DNA of 8,705 nucleotides from Chitinophagaceae bacterium (lineage in GTDB: Bacteria > Bacteroidota > Bacteroidia > Chitinophagales > Chitinophagaceae): contig JANYEU010000404.1 of NCBI GenBank assembly GCA_025362915.1, forward strand, positions 1-8,705. Direction: 5' to 3'. Made by a program: the position numbers and the translations under genes. Shown here piece by piece: positions 7,351 through 8,705 of this stretch. The notes under the pieces are model-generated. The model searched no databases. It worked only from the letters and a program-made list of their open reading frames with translations, and was not told the DNA's origin. How positions within the stretch are numbered: position 1 is the first letter of the stretch; each line of letters begins with the position of its first letter.

Positions 7351-7557
7351 ATGGATACAAGTAAAATGATTAAAGCCTATTGTTTGAAAACAAAAGAAAA
7401 AGGAGTACCTATGCAGGATGCTGTAATTTCAAAAACATCTAGAGGTGGTTATCTTGCTTCTGGTAATGATGGCAAAGGCAACAAAATGGTTTGTATTATG
7501 GCTGAAGCCAAAGCACTGCAGGCTATTGCTGACGGTGTTGCTACAAAAGCGTTTTAA
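7351..7557 (+). CDS. Small conserved-looking hypothetical protein, 68 residues
   Basis: I do not firmly recognise this gene. The product is small, basic and soluble, without signal peptide or membrane segment. It opens MDTSKMIKAYCLKTKEKG, has a glycine-rich middle (RGGYLASGNDGKGNKM) and ends in an alanine-rich predicted helix (AEAKALQAIADGVATKAF). The AYCLKTK opening and the glycine-turn spacing recall small zinc-ribbon proteins such as DUF5679 (AYCVKCK...), but only C11 and C48 remain, so a metal site of that type would be lost. This comparison is from memory and weak. The gene lies alone between the gyrB terminator and its own strong terminator, which argues that it is real and separately transcribed. 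There is no Shine-Dalgarno; the ATG at 7351 is the first in frame. A 7-codon out-of-frame reading (7341-7364) overlaps the start. Confidence 0.75.
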   Translation: MDTSKMIKAYCLKTKEKGVPMQDAVISKTSRGGYLASGNDGKGNKMVCIMAEAKALQAIADGVATKAF

Positions 7558-7579
7558 GAGATTGGGTTATTCGTTTTGC

Positions 7580-7610
7580 AAAGGCTATCTCACTGAGATA
7601 GCCTTTTTTT
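7580..7610 (+). terminator. Rho-independent terminator after the 68-residue protein gene
   Basis: A 12-bp perfect stem, AAAGGCTATCTC / GAGATAGCCTTT (7580-7591 with 7595-7606), has a 3-base loop (ACT) and runs into a seven-T tract ending at 7610. It is 22 bases past the stop. On the - strand it also follows the lipoprotein stop, but the - strand T run is only three bases, so termination in that direction would be weaker. The core equals that of the terminator at 2269-2297. Confidence 0.9.
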
Positions 7611-7617
7611 ATGTCTT

Positions 7618-7914
7618 TTATTTAATAACAGTTACCGTTTCGCGCTCCAGCGATATGATTGACGTAAAAACATTGGTCAGCATATCCCCAAAACCAAACT
7701 CAGTTTTAACCGTATAGTTCTTTGCATCGCCCGCCAAAACCTGGGGCGATACCTTGTTCATCCGTACCAATCCCCAGAGGGCATACCATTGTTTTTTATG
7801 GGTAACAACGCTTTTAGATGCACCCGAACCAGCAATATATACTGCCGAACAGCAAGATGATAATAGGAGTGTTATTAATGAAACAAAAACTATCTTCTCC
7901 AAAATTTTCTTCAT
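7618..7914 (-). CDS. Small Bor-like lipoprotein
   Basis: A 98-residue predicted lipoprotein on the - strand. The signal peptide MKKILEKIVFVSLITLLL leads into a good lipobox, LSSC, with acylated C21 followed directly by C22. The mature ~78 residues contain THKKQWYALWGLVRMN, then GDAKNYTVKTEFGFGDML and a hydrophobic, beta-rich end (TNVFTSIISLERETVTVIK). Length and layout resemble Bor/Iss-family lipoproteins (lambda Bor is 97 residues and has NVVKTE ... LLGFITLGIYTPLEA at the matching place), and Bor-like proteins occur in Bacteroidota. The match is from memory and moderate. Iss and Bor affect serum resistance in E. coli; no such role should be assumed here. The gene converges with the 68-residue gene on a shared hairpin. 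The start is ATG at 7914, giving a complete signal peptide. Confidence 0.8.
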   Translation of the reverse strand: MKKILEKIVFVSLITLLLSSCCSAVYIAGSGASKSVVTHKKQWYALWGLVRMNKVSPQVLAGDAKNYTVKTEFGFGDMLTNVFTSIISLERETVTVIK

Positions 7915-7935
7915 AAATAAAATAATTATTAACCA

Positions 7936-7952
7936 GGCTTGTCATCCAAGCC
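7936..7952 (-). other. Small hairpin in the lipoprotein 5' leader
   Basis: GGCTTG / CAAGCC, a 6-bp stem with a 5-base loop, lies 21 bases before the lipoprotein start. On the - strand a TTTATTTG (7961-7968), one mismatch to TAnnTTTG, sits just upstream and might be the promoter, so the hairpin would fall in the mRNA leader. Weak evidence. Confidence 0.25.
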
Positions 7953-7968
7953 GTGCTACGCAAATAAA

Positions 7969-8137
7969 CCAATTAAACTGAAACTTGGGGTTTAAATTTT
8001 TGGCGAATGCCAGTTACAAACTAGTTCGACTAAAACGAAGAAGTGACCAGCTATTGTGGAACACTTGCCGCATGAAGAGATTACTTTTTTAGCGATGGGG
8101 CATTTTAATTAGGAAGTAGTTGTTTTTAGTAAAAAGG
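7969..8137. other. Intergenic stretch without a recognisable gene
   Basis: No supported gene is seen. A short open frame on the + strand (7982-8086) encodes about 34 Arg/Lys-rich residues (including SYKLVRLKRRSDQLLWNT) between two stops. It has no ATG near its beginning and no recognisable family. It could be the remnant of a decayed gene or part of a repeated spacer. Small 4-bp inverted repeats such as TGGC-GAAT-GCCA (8001-8012) are within chance. Confidence 0.5.
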
Positions 8138-8178
8138 GTTTAAAAACTATACGATTCGTTTTAAAAATCTATACGATT
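8138..8178. repeat. Tandem direct repeat upstream of the small RNA promoter
   Basis: GTTTAAAAACTATACGATT (8138-8156) is repeated as a GTTTTAAAAA-T-CTATACGATT version (8158-8178). The shared CTATACGATT cores begin at 8147 and 8169, a 22-base period, about two helical turns. With the -7 box at 8192-8199 the copies lie at about -65 to -47 and -45 to -25, where paired activator sites usually sit. No regulator is identified. Confidence 0.6.
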
Positions 8179-8191
8179 TTTTTGTACTACC

Positions 8192-8199
8192 TATATTTG
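8192..8199 (+). promoter_or_regulatory. Perfect -7 box of a small RNA promoter
   Basis: TATATTTG matches TAnnTTTG exactly and predicts a start near 8203. No TTTG is found about 19 bases upstream; the second copy of the direct repeat occupies the -33 region, so the promoter may depend on an activator. The TTTG at 8181-8184 is too close to serve as the -33 box. Confidence 0.6.
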
Positions 8200-8202
8200 C
8201 AT

Positions 8203-8297
8203 TTCATTACTCAAAGAGTAAAGGAACTGGCAGGCGACTCGTTCGCTTACACGCAATGCCTAAAGTTGCGTACCTCACTTACGAAGTGGGTTTTTTT
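8203..8297 (+). ncRNA. Candidate structured small RNA, about 95 nt
   Basis: From the predicted start the sequence forms consecutive hairpins. H1 is TTACTC-AAA-GAGTAA (8207-8221). H2 is AGGCGA-CTCGT-TCGCTT (8232-8248, one G-U pair). H3 is ACGCAA / TTGCGT (8251-8256 with 8266-8271) around a 9-base loop. The last is a terminator hairpin with seven T. GGCA (8229-8232) is complementary to TGCC (8257-8260) inside the H3 loop, so a pseudoknot or an alternative fold enclosing H2 is possible. No protein reading is convincing: a 16-codon frame MPKVAYLTYEVGFFMP (8256-8306) runs through the terminator. I do not recognise the family; it does not fit tRNA, and it is shorter than typical 6S RNA or tmRNA. 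The start is inferred from the -7 box only. Confidence 0.55.
8274..8297 (+). terminator. Terminator of the candidate small RNA
   Basis: CTCACTT / AAGTGGG (8274-8280 with 8284-8290, one G-U pair) with loop ACG is followed immediately by seven T (8291-8297). No convincing gene precedes it on this strand within several hundred bases, so it implies a non-coding transcript. Confidence 0.75.
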
Positions 8298-8484
8298 ATG
8301 CCCTAAGTACTCATTATACCATCTTCTAAAATTCTTTTTGTTGTCATTATCTACACATAAAGCAGTTAATAAAAGTAAGCCTGGCTTCATTTCTCGCAGA
8401 ATGATTATCAATCAAAGCTGCATCCCGAACTTGCAAATAATAAGGATTTCTAATACCTCTACTCCATAATCATTCCTGTTGGTC

Positions 8485-8502
8485 AATGCTACAAGTAGCA
8501 TT
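8485..8502. repeat. Perfect 8+8 palindrome
   Basis: AATGCTAC-AA-GTAGCATT is a perfect inverted repeat with a 2-base centre. Neither side has a T tract, so it is not an intrinsic terminator. It could be a protein-binding site or a repeat unit end. Confidence 0.55.
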
Positions 8503-8503
8503 A

Positions 8504-8572
8504 CTATGTGTCCTTTCTTAAAAATATTAAGAGGAAAAACTATGTTAACTATGTGCCTATGATACCTATGTG
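8504..8572. repeat. CTATG(TG) short repeats
   Basis: CTATG begins at 8504, 8540, 8549, 8557 and 8566; three copies extend to CTATGTG, and the last four are spaced 9, 8 and 9 bases. From general knowledge, short TATGTG/TCTGTG-type repeats occur in intergenic spacers of Bacteroidota and other bacteria without known function. Confidence 0.5.
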
Positions 8573-8633
8573 TTAAAGCTTTTACTTCTTCATAAACTTA
8601 TATAACTAAGAAACCTCCCTACTTAACCTACAC

Positions 8634-8664
8634 CTCTGTGTAAACAACTCAGAGAAACTCTGTG
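8634..8664. repeat. CTCTGTG short repeats
   Basis: CTCTGTG occurs at 8634-8640 and 8658-8664 with a CTCAGAG between them (8648-8654), which is complementary to CTCTG-type arms. The copy at 8658 continues as GGCAA, a form often seen in bacterial spacer repeats. It is related in style to the CTATGTG set just upstream. Confidence 0.45.
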
Positions 8665-8705
8665 GCAATTTTATTTTCTTCTTCATGCTTCTTCTTATGT
8701 CCCCG

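Larger units (their letters stand above)
8298..8705. other. Non-coding AT-rich tail of the window
   Basis: I see no supported gene in these 400 bases on either strand. The content is the palindrome at 8485-8502 and the short repeats listed separately, plus a small inverted repeat CTTAA-AAATA-TTAAG (8517-8531). On the - strand a frame open from the right edge to a TGA at 8649-8651 could be the last 18 residues of an outside gene (GHKKKHEEENKIATEFL), but it runs into the CTCTGTG repeat and cannot be judged. Confidence 0.5.

Noticed and set aside
7445..7717. + strand frame of 90 codons starting inside the 68-residue gene
   Set aside because: It reads out of frame through the gene, through its terminator hairpin and into the 3' end of the convergent lipoprotein.
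7754..7981. + strand frame of 75 codons
   Set aside because: It is antisense to the lipoprotein, which has a convincing signal peptide and lipobox on the other strand.
8221..8297. tRNA or tmRNA fragment
   Set aside because: There is no cloverleaf, no T-arm GTTCRA motif at the right position and no CCA end; the hairpins are serial.
8182..8469. 95-codon + strand frame starting with TTG
   Set aside because: It starts upstream of the predicted transcription start and reads through the terminator hairpin and its T tract; the translated sequence has no recognisable domain. The small RNA reading explains the region better.
8504..8572. CRISPR-like array
   Set aside because: The units are only 5-7 bases with 8-9 base spacing, with no 25-40 base repeats, no unique spacers and no cas genes.
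1..8705. Insertion sequence, phage or other mobile element
   Set aside because: There is no transposase, integrase, terminal inverted repeat or target duplication; the Bor-like lipoprotein alone is not evidence of a prophage.

Overview
The window is a chromosomal segment of an AT-rich Bacteroidota bacterium, probably from the Chitinophagales/Sphingobacteriales side of the phylum. The evidence is the gldE-gldD pair (phylum-specific gliding/type IX secretion accessory genes), a eukaryote-like IleRS without a C-terminal zinc finger, a TraR/DksA protein with a degenerate zinc ribbon, starts without Shine-Dalgarno sequences, and TAnnTTTG-like -7 boxes. No mobile element, CRISPR array, rRNA or tRNA was seen.

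Layout on the + strand: (1) the 3' half of ileS overlaps a TraR/DksA-type regulator gene by 14 bases and the pair ends at a strong GCAA-loop terminator. (2) A compact cluster follows: gldE (TTG start), gldD (lipoprotein) and a cysteine-rich DUF3109 protein, with gaps of 47 and 25 bases. (3) gyrB is complete, has a palindrome in its upstream region and a short hairpin followed by eleven T at its 3' end. (4) A 68-residue orphan protein has its own terminator, whose core is nearly identical to the one after dksA. (5) On the - strand, converging on that terminator, lies a small Bor-like lipoprotein.

The last roughly 790 bases carry no convincing protein gene. They hold the most interesting signal: a tandem direct repeat with a 22-base period, then a perfect TATATTTG -7 box, then about 95 bases that fold into four consecutive hairpins (one with pseudoknot potential) ending in a seven-T terminator. 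This reads as a regulated, free-standing small RNA gene of a type I do not recognise. Beyond it lie a perfect palindrome and short CTATG and CTCTGTG repeats typical of intergenic spacers.

The genes are mostly housekeeping (translation, stringent-type transcription control, DNA topology) plus one envelope/motility module. Hunt targets are the small RNA candidate, the orphan 68-residue protein, the DnaA-box-like sites around gyrB and the shared terminator hairpin. I found no evidence for a large undescribed multi-gene system.
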